A program made the translations under genes and the position numbers. 64,000 bases of DNA from Erpetoichthys calabaricus. Lineage: Eukaryota; Chordata; Cladistia; Polypteriformes; Polypteridae. The notes beneath the pieces were generated by a model, which was not told where the DNA came from, searched no databases, and saw nothing but the letters and a program-made list of their open reading frames with translations. Below are positions 37,190 through 50,300 of this stretch, in pieces (the stretch's first letter is position 1; every line of letters starts with the position of its first letter). The stretch spans positions 341,892,415 through 341,956,414 of the forward strand of contig NC_041394.2 in assembly GCF_900747795.2 (NCBI RefSeq), read 5' to 3'.

Positions 37190-38091
37190 GTGAGAACATT
37201 CTAGACAAGAACAGGCCATTCAGCCCAACAAAGCGCGTCAGTCCTATCCACTTCATTCTTCTAAAATAACATCAAATTGAGTTTTGAAAGTCCCTAAAGT
37301 CCTCCTGTTTACCAAGTTACTTGGTCACTTATTCTATGTGCCTGTGGATTTGTGGGTGAAGGAAAATTCTCCTAATGTTTGTGTGTAGTACTAGGGTGTT
37401 GTACCGTTTTAGCCATTATGAATGTAGTGACAAGTCAAGTAAAATGACCCCTTTGATTGGCTAACAAAAAAGATCACAATATGCAAACTTTCGAGTCAAC
37501 TCAGGTCCCTTCTTCAGGCAATGATTACATCTTACCTGAAGAAAGGGCCTGAGTTGCCTCGAACGTTTCCGTATTGTAATCTTTTTTAATGCTTGTGTGA
37601 AATTTACCCTTAACAAGTTTCCAGCTATGTTCTTGATGAACTCATTTTAAAATAACAGTCTCGATCCACTGTACTAATGCCCTTCATAATTTTAACACTC
37701 CAATCATGTCACCTCTTAATCTTCTTTTGCTTAAACTGTAAAGGCTCAACTCTTTTAATCTTTCCTCATAATTCATCCCCTGTAGCCCTGAACCAGCCTT
37801 GTCACTTTCTCTGGACCTTTTCTAGTGCTGTTATGTCCTTTTTGTAGCCTGGAGACCAAAACTACACCCAGTACTCCAGATGAGGCCTCACCAGTGTGTT
37901 ATAAAGCTTGAGCAGAACCTCCTGTGACTTGTACTCCACACATCAAGGCGCTATATAACCTGACATTCTGTTAGCCTTCTTAATGGCTTCTGAACACTGT
38001 CAGTAAGTCGATAGCTTAGAGTCCACTACAACTCCTAAATCCTTCTTCTTGCCTTTACATCCAAGGTGCTCTCTGCATGCACCAAGGTTAT
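37190..38091 (-). mobile_element. CR1-like LINE, C-terminal and 3' part
   Basis: On the minus strand, fragments read YEERLKELSLYSLSKRRLRG, the conserved C-terminal motif of CR1-group reverse transcriptases, followed by the 3' region shared with 19985-20240. Several frame breaks. It is interrupted at 37386-37587 by a Penelope-type segment and cut at 38091 by the 2.25-kb inverted-repeat element. Confidence 0.8.
37386..37587. mobile_element. Penelope-like end fragment inserted in CR1
   Basis: Begins tagtactagggtgttgtacc, the same as 56208-56230. Target duplication aatgtttgtgtg (37374-37385) / aatgcttgtgtg (37588-37599). The CR1 copy at 20165-20185 shows the uninterrupted site. A ~25-bp-arm hairpin (about 37492-37564: caactcaggtcccttcttca, then tgaagaaagggcctgagttg) lies inside. 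Confidence 0.8.
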
Positions 38092-40343
38092 TATAGTTAA
38101 CTAAAACTAATATCAAAACTGAAACTATTATTAAAAAAACATTTTCGTAAACTGAAATAAAATAATTAACAAAACAGAAATGAAAAACTAAAACTAAACG
38201 AAACTATTAAAGTAGCTGGAAAGACTAACTGAAATAAAATAATAATTTACTAAAATATTTTTAGTTTTCGTTTTTGAATGAATATTCTTGCCGTTAGTCT
38301 TTAACCCTTGTAAGTTTTAACTCTAAAACTGAAAGTCATCCACCACGAACCGCCCGCACATATTCATCCAGTGAACGGTGGCTGGTGACGGAGGGCAGCT
38401 GTTCACACAGCATTTGCGGTGACAGAGCAAGCCGAGTGCGGGTGCGTAAAGCGTGTGAAATAGAAAGTGATATGCATGCCGCCTTTCTTTGTGCTTGTTG
38501 TATATCAAGATGTAATTCAAACGGCTGAAATCAGAATGTACTGGTCAACAAAATGTTTACCATATGGACAGAAAAATCACGAGTGAGTAACATTTCAGTT
38601 TATTTCTCAGGTGTGTGCTTTTTGTTGACAGCAATTCACCTGCCTCTTTGCAAAGAAGAAATCGTTTTTTACTTTCTCATACACGAAGTATAGAGAAAGT
38701 ATAGTAATCATGAAAAAATTTGACCTCGATATTTTGATGAATCTTGACTTTATAGACTAACCAGTGTCCAACAATACTATTTTTTGGAATTGTGTGTGTA
38801 CGCACGTGCGTGTGTGTGTTTGTGTGTGTGTAAACACAATAACTCAAAAATGCAACTAGATAGATGGATGAAATTCGGCATGTGGTTGTTACACCATAGA
38901 TCTGTATTAACTTTTGGGCCAAATCCATCACCCGGAAGTGGTACTTTACCTGAACACATACTCGATTTTTTTTTTTTAATACAGCTGCAGAGTCCGATTT
39001 ATTCAATTTTACTTTTATAATAATTGTTCAATATATTATTAATTTGATTTGTTGTTTATGGTTCATTAATCTACATAATATAAAAATATAATCATTGTCT
39101 TGCGGTTTACTCCTCAAATATCCATCCCCATATCTGAGTATACAAGAAAGTCTCGAGGAGACCACTCCCGGTTGTTGAAAATAAAACGGCACTGATCGAG
39201 ACTGACTAGGTCATCTTACAAGATCAGCATATTGTTGCTGATCAATCACTTTTGCTTTAAAAACATCGTTTAACAACAAAGCGATACAAACAAAGGTAGA
39301 GAGTCTGACAAGTGATGAAAAACTAAACATACTAATGGGTTTTTGTATTTATTCCATATTTATTAATTTATCTTTTTTAGTTCATAGTCACAACTCAAAA
39401 TACCTGATATTGTGAAAGTAATCCATTAGCAGAATTATATTTTAAAATATTCGTCTCCCTTTTTTCAATGTTTTTCTCTCCCTCTCTCAAAATAGATAGT
39501 TGAAATCATAATATACTTTTTGTTCTTAACATCAGCCTTATCATACATATTGCATACCAGGTATTTTTCCTGCCTTGCATCCAAACCTGCTGTGGTAGAC
39601 TCCAGGTTTCCTGTGATCCTGCTCTGGATAAACAGGTTTAGATAATGTATATGTTGTTCTTAATCTCAGACGCTGTCTCTGTTGTTTTATGTCTATCCAT
39701 ACTCCTATTACCTGCTCTTGCTCTGCTCATTATGGGTTTACTGTCCTTTATGGTGGTCTATTCAAGACTCACAGCCCCTAACCTTTACACTACATGCTTG
39801 TTGTTCTTTGTTTCCCTCAATACAGCTAGGTGGGGTCTGCACACTCATTCAAGTCTAAGAGCCCTGTTCTTCCGAAGCCCCTGTGATTTTCATGAGAAAA
39901 TATTTTAAAAATTATAAAATTGTGTAAAATTGTTCATATTCAGTGTCTAGTTTTGATTATGCTTGCTTTTATCAGACAAAAACAAAATCAGATAGTAAAC
40001 CATGCTTGTTTTTATCAAACAAAAGCAAGACCAGATAATAAACTATGTGGTGTAGTAAGCTTCCACTAACATTAAACTCATATCCAAATCTGTTAAGTGT
40101 ACAGTTCTGTCTGATTGTGACACAAAACTAACTCTGTAGGTGCTCCATGTCATAATTACTAAAACTAAAACTGAAACTAATATATATAAAAATAAAATAG
40201 AAATGTCTTTGTGAAATAAAACTAAACTAAAACTAAAAATACACGATGATGGAAAACTAAAACTAAACTGAATTTCCAAGTAAGGTCAGAAAACATATAG
40301 AAATAAAAACTAATATAAAAAGGCAAAACTATAATAACCTTGG
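38092..40343. mobile_element. 2.25-kb inverted-repeat DNA element with 6-bp target duplication
   Basis: Termini ccaaggttattatagtt and, inverted, ccaaggttattatagttttg. Flanked by catgca on both sides (38086-38091, 40344-40349). Sub-terminal zones of 150-250 bp are dense in aactaaaact motifs at both ends (38105-38275, 40155-40320). The interior (38300-40140) has only short ORFs, with no domain recognised. Another unrelated-looking segment with a (GT)n run lies at 38680-38970. Class unassigned. Confidence 0.7.
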
Positions 40344-40349
40344 CATGCA

Positions 40350-41107
40350 CTTTGCATGTTCTCCCTGTAGGTGCTCTCTGAGTGCTTCACTTTCCTTCTA
40401 GTGTATAAAAAAATGTGACAATGCTGACTTGACCTCCGATGTTTGTGTTTTCACTCCGTGGTGAGCCGCTGCCCAGTGTTTATTCCTGCCTTGTGTTCAA
40501 TATGTCCTAAGAGGCTCCAGCTACTCATTTTAAAAATGGATGAAAGGATGTAAAATACAGAGATCCTACATTTATGTGTACTTAAGTAAACTTAGTATCG
40601 GATATTTTAAAACTTTTACTTGGATGGTTTACTTACGGACACATTTTTCTTTAATCGGAGTAACTTTTCAAAAAGGAATCTCTACTTTCACTCAAGTGTG
40701 GTTTTGGAATACTTCATAAAACATTGAAGCCAAGCAGTTCACTACAATATTATAAAATTGAACAGTTACTTTATGTTTAATGATAAAAAATATGGCGAGG
40801 CCAGGACTACAAATAGAAATCAAGAAAGAGAAGCTGATGGATTGAGGTTGAAACTTCACCACCGAGACCACAAACACTCCAGGTGTCCACACGGGCACAG
40901 GGAGAGCAGTAGGGCCAACCCAAAGAGAATGAGTGCCAAAGGGTGGAGAATGATTGACCTTCCCTCATAAAGTGTGTTGTGTCATTGGACACATAAGATT
41001 ATCAAATAAGCACTTTGTTTGTCTTTCTCATGATTCATAATTGATACTTCTTGGCATTGTCTGACATAAATGTCTCTAGTTACGTTTCATTGTTTTTCAT
41101 TTGAAGT
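40350..41107. other. degenerate repeat pieces, no gene
   Basis: 40350-40555 shows weak SINE-body traces (tttgcatgttctccctgt). 40570-40735 has tactt/acttt-rich sequence of a type common in fish hAT elements (acttaagtaaactta, acttttacttgg). Nothing codes. Confidence 0.35.
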
Positions 41108-41119
41108 GTTTTTAAATAG

Positions 41120-41475
41120 CACGGTGGCGCAGTGGGTAGCGCTGCTGCCTCGCAGTTGGGAGATCTGGGGACCTGGGTTCGATTCCCGGGTCTTCCCTGT
41201 GTGGAGTTTGCATGTTCTCCCCGTGTCTGCGTGGGTTTCCTCCGGGTGCTCCGGTTTCCTCCCACATTCCAAAGACATGCAGGTTAGGTGGATTGGTGAT
41301 TCTAAATTGGCCCTAGTGTGTGCTTGGTGTGTGGGTGTGTTCATGTGTGTCCTGCAGTGGGTTGGCACCCTGCCCAGGATTGGTTCCTGCCTTGTGCCCT
41401 GTGTTGGCTGGGATTGGCTCCAGCAGACCCCCATGACCCTGTGTTCGGATTCAGCGGGTTGGAAAATGGATGGAT
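41120..41475 (+). mobile_element. GGATGG-tailed tRNA-type SINE
   Basis: Exact 12-bp target duplication gtttttaaatag (41108-41119, 41476-41487). Head cacggtggcgcagtgggtag, B-box ggttcgattccc, body and a short GGATGG tail. Its exact duplication and near-consensus sequence suggest a fairly young insertion. Confidence 0.93.
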
Positions 41476-41532
41476 GTTTTTAAATAGCCAAGTAAAATGT
41501 TATCTAAAGTGAGAAAGCTGATGATGCTCTTC

Positions 41533-41956
41533 TGTGGACGATCACTTAGACAAGACAGCAGGTGCGGTCATATAGCAGCTTTATTTTAACATCGTCACAG
41601 TGAGCAGGTTTCAGAAAAGCAGGTAATCAATATTACATGACAGCGTCAGGGCTCTCTGAACAACTGTTTATTGGGTGGGGCAAAGTTTTTATACCCCTAG
41701 AATGCGTGATTTAATATTCATTATGAAAATGCAACAGTCAACACTTTATTATACACAATCCTTGAGCCCCTTCAATGCTCCTTGTGCAACTTGATTCCTT
41801 GGCTCCTTGTTATGGCGTTCAGATGTAAACAAAGGGAGAACGTGATAAGGCCGTCTCAATGTGGAAGCTTAGACCTTGAGTCCTTCTGACAAATATTTTT
41901 TCTGTTTGCTCAGCAAAGCATGTTTTTAAAGCTTACTTCTGCTTAACTCCTTAGAC
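41533..41956 (-). mobile_element. Solo LTR fossil of an endogenous retrovirus-like element
   Basis: On the minus strand, a ggggtataaaaac TATA region and a downstream aataaagctgc polyadenylation signal lie in typical LTR order. The ends look like TG...CA. No internal region and no partner LTR were found in the window, so it appears to be a solo LTR. Boundaries are approximate. Name and class are inferred from the promoter/poly(A) layout. Confidence 0.5.
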
Positions 41957-41999
41957 AAGGATTAGTACAAGGGAACGAACAGAACATTCATCTTCCACA

Positions 42000-43690
42000 C
42001 TTCTCATGTAGCACTGTGGCTCAGTCAGTGAGGACATTTAATTCATGTGGACTTTCTCCGATATCTCAGGTTCCTCTCATATTAGGCTAACTGGCCACTC
42101 GAGTGCCCACGCTGATGGACTGGCAGCACACCAGAGCTGCTCCAAGTTTTGTTCCTGTACATTTCCCTCTGGTTGTTCTTCTTTGTAGTATTTCTGGTAT
42201 TAATTTGGAAATCTTTGGTATTAATTAACATGTAGGCAGATGTCAGGTGGCACATCCCATCAGCATTTGTCTACATGTCTGAGGTACAAATGGGGATATC
42301 AGGCAGTTTTATTTTAATAAAACTGTAATAAAAAAAGGAGAAAACGTGGAGTAAATATTCAACTACTTCTTGTATGCTGTTCTGGAATATCTAAACTAAG
42401 ATGACAATTAATAAAGACACCATGTGCCACAGAAACTCAACCCCCTGTATAAAAAGTCACCACCAATGACCAGGGCCACAAGTTCAGGAAAGTACCATAC
42501 TGGAGTGTCTTCTTAATCATGAAACATGACCTATAGTGGCAAGGATCTGAAATTATATAAAAGCTAAAGTACCACCCAAATTAATTTGTCCAACATCAGG
42601 TTTCAATAATAATAATAATGAAAATAATAAGAATAATAAATCATTCTTCCTTATTTTAATTTACTGTTAATTGTATAAAAGGTAATGTCCACTAAATAAT
42701 TATACTAAATCTTTATGGCAATTGCAAGTAAAGTTAAGCCATTTCTGATGCAAGATCAACTTTGTAATCAAAGATAAACTGTAAATCCACCTAAACGAGA
42801 AAGCAGGTGTATCAATATGGCTGTATAAAGAGTGAATTAAAAATAAAAACTCCTTCCTGCCTTGTGCTTAAATTTAAGGCTTTGCCTCCTGGATAGGCCC
42901 TTGCGTTTGTCACCTTACTATTTCATTTTTTGGTAGCCATGTTCTGATTCTCATCTGACTTAGTGACTTCCACACCTCCCAGCCCTTTCAGTCTCCTGAC
43001 TTAACCCTAAGCAGACCCTCAGGTTGACAGGACAGGTGGTTTGTTTTCATTGTGTGGTTGAAACACAAACTCAAAGCCCAGTAAATCCCCTTCATCCACC
43101 AGCAGGGCTTACTCTAATAGCCCCGAGTGCACGTCCCACCCTGAGCTCCTCATTTAGTCTTACTCTGATGTTATTTGCTCACGGTGGGTCCCCCGCCTTC
43201 TCGTGATTATAAAGAAGTCACTGTGGACGCGTCGAGAGCCACAAGTCGCAGTCAGGCCTCTTCTGTGTCTGTGCCACCAACGTCAGCATCACAGTAACAG
43301 TTAATGTTCATCATTTCACGCTTTACTTCAGTTTTAAAGATTTGCAACATAAGAATGTAATGTAAACACAAAGATCATTTTCATTGTTTTAATTATAGGT
43401 AATTAAGCCTGCTGTATAAAAACAGTTTCAGTTTGTTTCAAGTAGCATGCAATGACCATTTGACTTATTGAAATCTAAATTAAACCCTTATTTCATTAAG
43501 CATTTTTATTTCCTCCCAAAGTTTTTAAAGGTATTTACATATTTATCTAAGTATATTTATTATGCTCTTGCCTAATGGCATTACATGTAAAACTTATTCT
43601 GGACTATCTTAAAGTTATTATACACTTTTTTCATTGAAGTTATTCTACGTTGTATTATCAATGTAATGTTCCTGAGACACACTTGATGTC
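42000..43690 (+). repeat. Right arm of the cathepsin-promoter inverted duplication
   Basis: Plus-strand counterpart of 33130-35620. It contains cathepsin relic 4 (promoter, UTR exon and the first part of intron 1). Confidence 0.75.
42841..43690 (+). pseudogene. Cathepsin L-like relic 4 (promoter, 5' UTR exon, intron 1 start)
   Basis: TATAAAG at 43208-43214, a UTR exon ending at 43300 (agtaacag), but the donor GT has become TT (ttaatg). Intron 1 sequence follows, matching relic 1 around 8900-9050 (cattacatgt, ttattctgg, cctgagacac). No coding exon is present up to 43690. The upstream flank matches relic 2 more closely than the intact copy (cttagggttaagtcaggaga in inverse). Confidence 0.82.
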
Positions 43691-44376
43691 TTTCTCTCAA
43701 ACATTATGATGGGCATCAAGTATTCATACATAAACACACACACACACACACACCACAGCTAACTCTAAGTATGTAGCACAAATGAACCAAAATAAAAAAC
43801 AAAACATACACAATTACACACATCCCTTCCATTTTTAGCTCTTATAGGACTTCTCCCTACAGTTTGTATAATGTTATTTGACAATCAGCTGCGTCTGAGG
43901 AAAATTTCATTTCTAGGTAGAAAAATGATTTTCCAAGTCTGTCAAATTCACGCTGTATTTCTTTTCAAATATGTCTGTTTTCTGCTTTATTACTTAGTTA
44001 AGAAGCTAATGCTTTCATGTTGGCATAAATGCCACACAATCTGAGGGCCTTCCTCTTCTATTCATGCCAGGTCTTTGCTTGTTCTATTTCTATTGCTTCT
44101 TGTTCCTGGCTTTTTCCTGCATTGTTTAATCTTTTACTGTTATTGTCCATCTGGACCAGAGTGTCAAGGCCGAGGGTGGGCATTTTTTTATCCTTGGCCT
44201 GCATGAATTACTTTTACATAGTCTTTCCATACTATAATAGTAGTTTCACTTGGATGATGTTTGGTATGGATCTTGCACTACAAAGCCCCACACATGATGG
44301 CACTTTTGAAGATTTCATTATTTAGAAAGCTTACTCTTCACTCTTTCCTCCACTTCTTCCTTCTCCACCTGCCAGC

Positions 44377-47300
44377 TTACTCCTTCAGGCTTTCCTTCTT
44401 CTCTCCTGTGTGGATTATAAAGTGTCTCTTAAGACTGTTCAAATGCACAAATCGTCTGCTACATTCAGAACAGCAAAATGTCTTCTCTCCCATGTGACTT
44501 CTTTTGTGGCACTGGAGACTGTTCCTGCCACGGAATTGTCTGCCACATTCCAAACAGCAATACGGCTTCTCTCCAGTGTGAACTGTTTTGTGGCTCTGAA
44601 GAGTACTTTTGTCACGGAACTGCTTGCCACATTCCAAACAGCAATATGGCTTCTCACCAGTGTGTCGTCTTTTGTGGCAATGAAGACTACTCCTGCCACG
44701 GAATTGTCTGCCACATTCCAAACAGCAATACGGCTTCTCTCCAGTGTGAATTGTTTTGTGGCTCTGAAGAGTACTTTTGTCACGGAACTGCTTGCCACAT
44801 TCCAAACAGCAATATGGCTTCTCGCCCGTGTGTCGTCTTTTGTGGCAATGAAGACTACTCCTGCCACGGAATTGTTTGCCACATTCCAAACAGCTATATG
44901 GCTTCTCTCCTGTGTGAACCGTTTTATGGCTCTTAAGGGTGTTTCTGTCACGGAATTGTCTGCCACATTCCAAACAGCAATATGGTTTCTCGCCAGTATG
45001 ACTTCTTTTGTGGCTCCAAAGATTATACCTGCTACTGAATTTTTTGCCACATTCATTACAGCAATATGACTTCTCTCCGGTGTGGAATCTAATGTGGTCA
45101 CGGAGATTACTACTGTCACTGAATCGTTTGCCACATTCATTACAGCAATATGGCTTCTCTCCTGTATGAATTCTCATGTGTCTCTTAAGATTAGTCAGGA
45201 GACAGAATTGTTTACCACAATCAGAACAGCTGTGAGGGTTGACTCCTGTATGAAGTTTAAAAGGAGACAGAAAAAAGAAATTCAATCTATTGACCAATTG
45301 TTTACAATAAATTACAAACTCAAATGCATAAAATTAGCAACAACCTTTTATAAGCATAAGCAAATACATGTTAATTTGAACTTGGGAAAACCACCCAACC
45401 TGATGATTTTGCCTTCCGTATTACAACTACTCACCACATGAGCACAATCACTGCCGCCAAGAAGGTAAAACAGCAGAACTAAACAACTGACCTGTGATAG
45501 GCACAACTGACAAGACTCCATTACAGAACTGCATCCACATTTTGTCATGAATAAAAATACAAGTATTATTCAAAAGTATACGTTGTACTTGTTGTATTCA
45601 ATTAATGGAGGTGTGAAGTGATAATCTGCAGTTACTATGATAGGGAAGAGAGTTTCATTTATCAAACAGAGTGCCATGCCAAGCATGTGAGATGCACCTT
45701 TACAAATCACAATGTGCCCTGATAATTCTGCAGTTAGAGCAAAGACATGTGCATCCAAAAAAGTATCAAAATGGCTCATTTAAATCAACAAAGAAAAGCA
45801 TTAAAAGTATTAATGCACAGGCCTACAGAAGCTGCAGTGGTCTGGGAGAAAAATTAGAATAAGAGAAAACCGGGATCACCAAAGTTATGTGTCTGCACTG
45901 AAGGGGAGTGGAGAGTGAAACCAGGAATGGTCAGCTTAATGACACACCGCTCTCATTTATAGGCCCCATTATACTGGACATGTACTGTTATGATTTACTT
46001 ATGCTAATCAAAATGAAATGTGCACAACTTCACTGTGTATTTAATGTAAAATGTGTGTGTGCATGGTTGTAAATAATCTCTAGTTTCTCATAGCATTAGA
46101 GCTGGAAACCTTAAACACTCCAAGCCTGTACTCAGTGAAGAGTGCTATACAGTCGACCCTTGATATACGACCGGCCTGACATGCGAACAACTTGGTTTAT
46201 GACCAAAATTTTTATTTTGAATTACGACCAACGTCTTGCGTTACGACCCGAATGCGGTCACGTGTATCCGCTTGTGCAATTGTAAACAAACAGCCGAGAG
46301 CGTTTGTAAGCATCAGTTGGAGCCCAGATACATGTGTTTGTGGACGTAATTTCGGTCAGTGCAGTGATTTATACAATTTATTCCGATAATTGCTAAGGAA
46401 GGAAGAAAAGGTAACGAAGGTAAAGAAAGCGATCAAAATCGAAACGAAGAAGGAAATTGTGTGGAAATATGAGAGTGGCATTCGTGTGACCGATCTCGCT
46501 AATATGTACAGCATGTCGAAATCCACCATCTTGACAATTTTACAAAGAAAAGATTTGTATAAGGAAGCTCCTTCCAAACAATAACCACCTTCCATTTCAT
46601 TCTCCTCCTCCTTCCTTTCTTCCTTCCTTCCTGCAAGCCAAAGATGTCAACTTAAATAGTGAGTACAGTATGAAATTGTTGTTTCTGGTAGGCTAGGCAC
46701 TTTTTATAACTTTTTGGTTAGTACATTAGAAAAATTATTGGTGTTTTTGGTAAATTATGCACATTATACAACCCTTTTTTATTAAAAAAAAGTTAAGTGT
46801 TTCTGTGGGAGATTCAGAACACATTAAGGGCATTTCCATTATTTCTTATAGGAAAAATAAGCTTGACTTAACAACCAACTTGAGTTACAACCAGCCCTCG
46901 CGAACGAATTGAGTTCGTAAGTCAAGGGTCCACTCAACTTCTTTTTTTTCTTTCGGCTGCTCCCGTTAGGGACTGCCACAGCGGATCATCTTCTTCCATA
47001 TCGACCTGTCTTCTGCATCTTCCTCTATCACACTCATCACCTGCATATCCTCTCTCACCACATCCATAAACCTTCTCTTAGGCCTTCCTCTTTTTCTCTT
47101 CCCTGGCTGCTCTATCCTTAACATCCTTCTCCCCATATACTCAGCATCTCTCTTCTGCACATGTCCAAACCAATGCAATCTCGCCTCTCTGACTTTGTCT
47201 ACCAACCATCCAACCTGAGCTGACCCTCTAATGTCCTCATCTCTAATCCTGTCCAACCTCGTCAGATCCAATGCAAATCTTAGCATCTTTAACTCTTCCA

Positions 47301-50300
47301 CCTTCAGCTCTGTCTCCTGCTTTCTTGTCAGTGCCACCGCCTCCAACCCATATAACATAGCTGGTCTCACTACCGTCCTGTAGACCTTCCCTTTCACTGT
47401 TGCTGATACCCATCTGTCACAAGTCACTCCTGATACTCTTCTCCACCCTCTCCACCCTGTCTGCACTCTCTTTTTCACCTCTCTTCCACAATCCCCATTT
47501 CTCTGTACTATTGATGCCAAGTATTTAAACTCATCCACCTTTGCCAACTCTACTCCCTGCATCCTCACCATTCCACTGACCTCCCTCTCATTTACACACA
47601 TGTATTCTGTCTTGTTCCTGCTGACCTTCATTCCTCTCCTCTCTAGAGCATATCTCCACCTCTCCAGGGTCTCCTCAACCTGCTCCCTACTATCGCTACA
47701 GATCATAATGTCATCAGCAAACATGATAGTCCATGGGGACTCCTGTCTAATCTCGTCTGTCAACCTGTTCATCACCATTGCAAATAAGAAAGGGCTCAGA
47801 GCTGATCCCTGATGTAATCCCACCTCCACCTTGTATGCATCCGTCACTCTTACCACAGACCTCACCATTGTCACACTTCCCTCGTACATATCCTGTACAA
47901 CTCTTTCATACTTTTCTGCCACTCCCGACTTCCTCATACAATATCACAGCTCCTGTCGAGGCACCCTGTCATATGATTTCTCCAGATCCACAAAGACGCA
48001 ATGCAACTCCTTCTCTATACTTCTCCATCAACACCCTCAGAGCAAACATCACATCTGTGGTGCTCCTTCCTAGCATGAAACCAAACTGCTGCTCATTTTT
48101 CACCACCTTCCTTCTTAACCTAACTTCCATCACTCTTTCTCATAACTTCATGCTGTGGCTCATCAGTTTTATTTGCCTGTAGTTGCAACAGCTCTGCACA
48201 ACCCCCTTATTCTTAAAAATCACTACCAGTACACTTCTTCTCCACTCCTCAGGCATCCTCTCACTTTCCAAGATTCCATTAAACAATCTGGTTAAAAAAC
48301 TATACAAAAATGAATAAAAGTGGACTAAAATGGGAAATGAACAAAGCTACTTAACCCTGCCACTAACACAAGACACCATATTTGCACCCTTTCTGTAGGT
48401 TTTCTTTAATTCTTTCAGGGTGGATGTCGACTTTTGTCAAAAGGAAGGGTTGACGGTGGTAATCAACTGTAAATGGTGACAAAACCCACCGTTATATTTT
48501 AGTTGGGCTCTCTTTGCTAGAAGAAAAGTTAGCTTCATTGGTTTGACCGTGATGCCCCACATTCGCATGAGTAGTGAAGAGCAAACAATGGCAAAAATGG
48601 TACTGAAATCTGGTAAGATATCAAAGTGAATGCATAAGGCAAAATACTCCGTGGATGACATTTTGCATGTTATTGCTGAATTGGACTCTGACTTGTTGGA
48701 CTCTGATTTTGATACAAATGATCGAAAACGAATGTGAGGTACCAGCATCAGCTGATCGGTCCCCAGCTGCTCATGGTGCTGAACAGGTTTGTGTAGGTGA
48801 TACACCTATGACAACATTTACCAGAGAGGACCGCCACTTACAATGACAAGAGGTACAAACCAGATTGTGATGCATTTGTGACTGCGTCATGGCATAAAGA
48901 TGGCATGGCAGCCAGCCTGCTGTGCATTCCTTGTGAACTGGCAGCCACAGCTCGTAGTAGCAGACGTTTTATGTTGATGTCTGTGTGAAACCATTGCTTT
49001 TTGTGCTTTTCAGAAAACCGTGTTGTTTGGAAAAAATATTCATCCCTCAAAGAGTTAATCCGATTAAGGTGGCTGCCAACATTTTCATTCGTTTCAGTCA
49101 CATCAGGAGATTCTCCTGCTGACGTTACATTGAAGGCCACTTTCTCCACCTTGATGGTTTCCCTTATCACGATTGTCCTCCAATGCCTTCCAGTGCTGCA
49201 GTCATGACAGGCACAAACAAGTATCTGTTCAGAAAGCCTTGCAGTGGCCGCCTTCTACTACAGAGGTCTTAAACCGGCCTATTTCAGACCCTATGCCCTG
49301 ATATGTTCAGTGATGCAGGAGAAGCTCCTCCGATGTTGAGCTGATTCTGAAAAGAGGCTTTCACATTCTGTTTGGGTCAACCGCCTGAGTCGGCTCATCA
49401 CCAACTGGTGAACAGTTCACAGCTCAGCACCTAACGTCTAGAACATGAGGCCTCAGAGTTGACAACACAGCCACAGCCTATCACTGACTGCAGGCCCAAG
49501 ATAGTCTATCTGGTGTTCAGCACACCCATGCCTAGTTCTAGGAGCGAGGGCCATGGTGTTTGTTATGTATATACCATGACCAGAACAGAAATCTGGTAAC
49601 AATTTGCCACTTGGGATCAAATCCTCACAATTACACCCCTCCACGTGTATCGGTCTTTCCCCACAAACCTCCTGAAGTCTCAAAGCTGGACTACACAGTC
49701 TGTGTATGCTACAGCTTTAAGCACTGAATATAAAGTCTCTGGAAAGGCCAAAACACCCACACACAAACAATTGTGAATGTTCTCCTCTATGCAACTCAAA
49801 ATCTTGCTGAGGCAAATTTTTAATCTATTGGATGAAACCCAAACTGCAGGCACCCAGCTGAGGTCTTGTGACTGACTGCCCCAACACACCTGAAATCTGA
49901 CTGGTGAGACAACTTCTGATTAAAAGAAAGACCACCCTTGATGAGGAGTTTTACTTCTAGAACCAAAATTGTGTGTACGTGGGAGTCTTACCATATCTCA
50001 TTAGGATTTTCAGCCTCCTTCATGACCCCGAGTTCCTTCACAACACCAAAAAAGTAATGTTGTGTGTGCCAGAAGACAGTTTTCTGAACTAACAATTGCC
50101 TGTGTGTTATTAATCTAAGACAATTATGCCTGTCTGTTTTTGCAAATCGGCTGAATATCATTGTAGGCACGTAATGCAAAAAAATCCAAGGAATTCCAAA
50201 GTCTTCACTTACTTTTTTCCTGCAATTCTACTTTTGTACACTTCTTTTTACCGAGTCCAGACTTTTAAGAATTTGCACAAATGTCTTCTTATGTAATACG

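Noticed and set aside
44410-45140. Long plus-strand and alternative-frame ORFs over the zinc-finger exon
   Set aside because: They are antisense or frame-shifted shadows of the repetitive finger array; their internal repeats mirror the 84-bp finger period.
46966-47937. 323-aa ORF as a host gene
   Set aside because: It has reverse transcriptase motifs (FADD) and a LINE 3' end; it is a truncated LINE.
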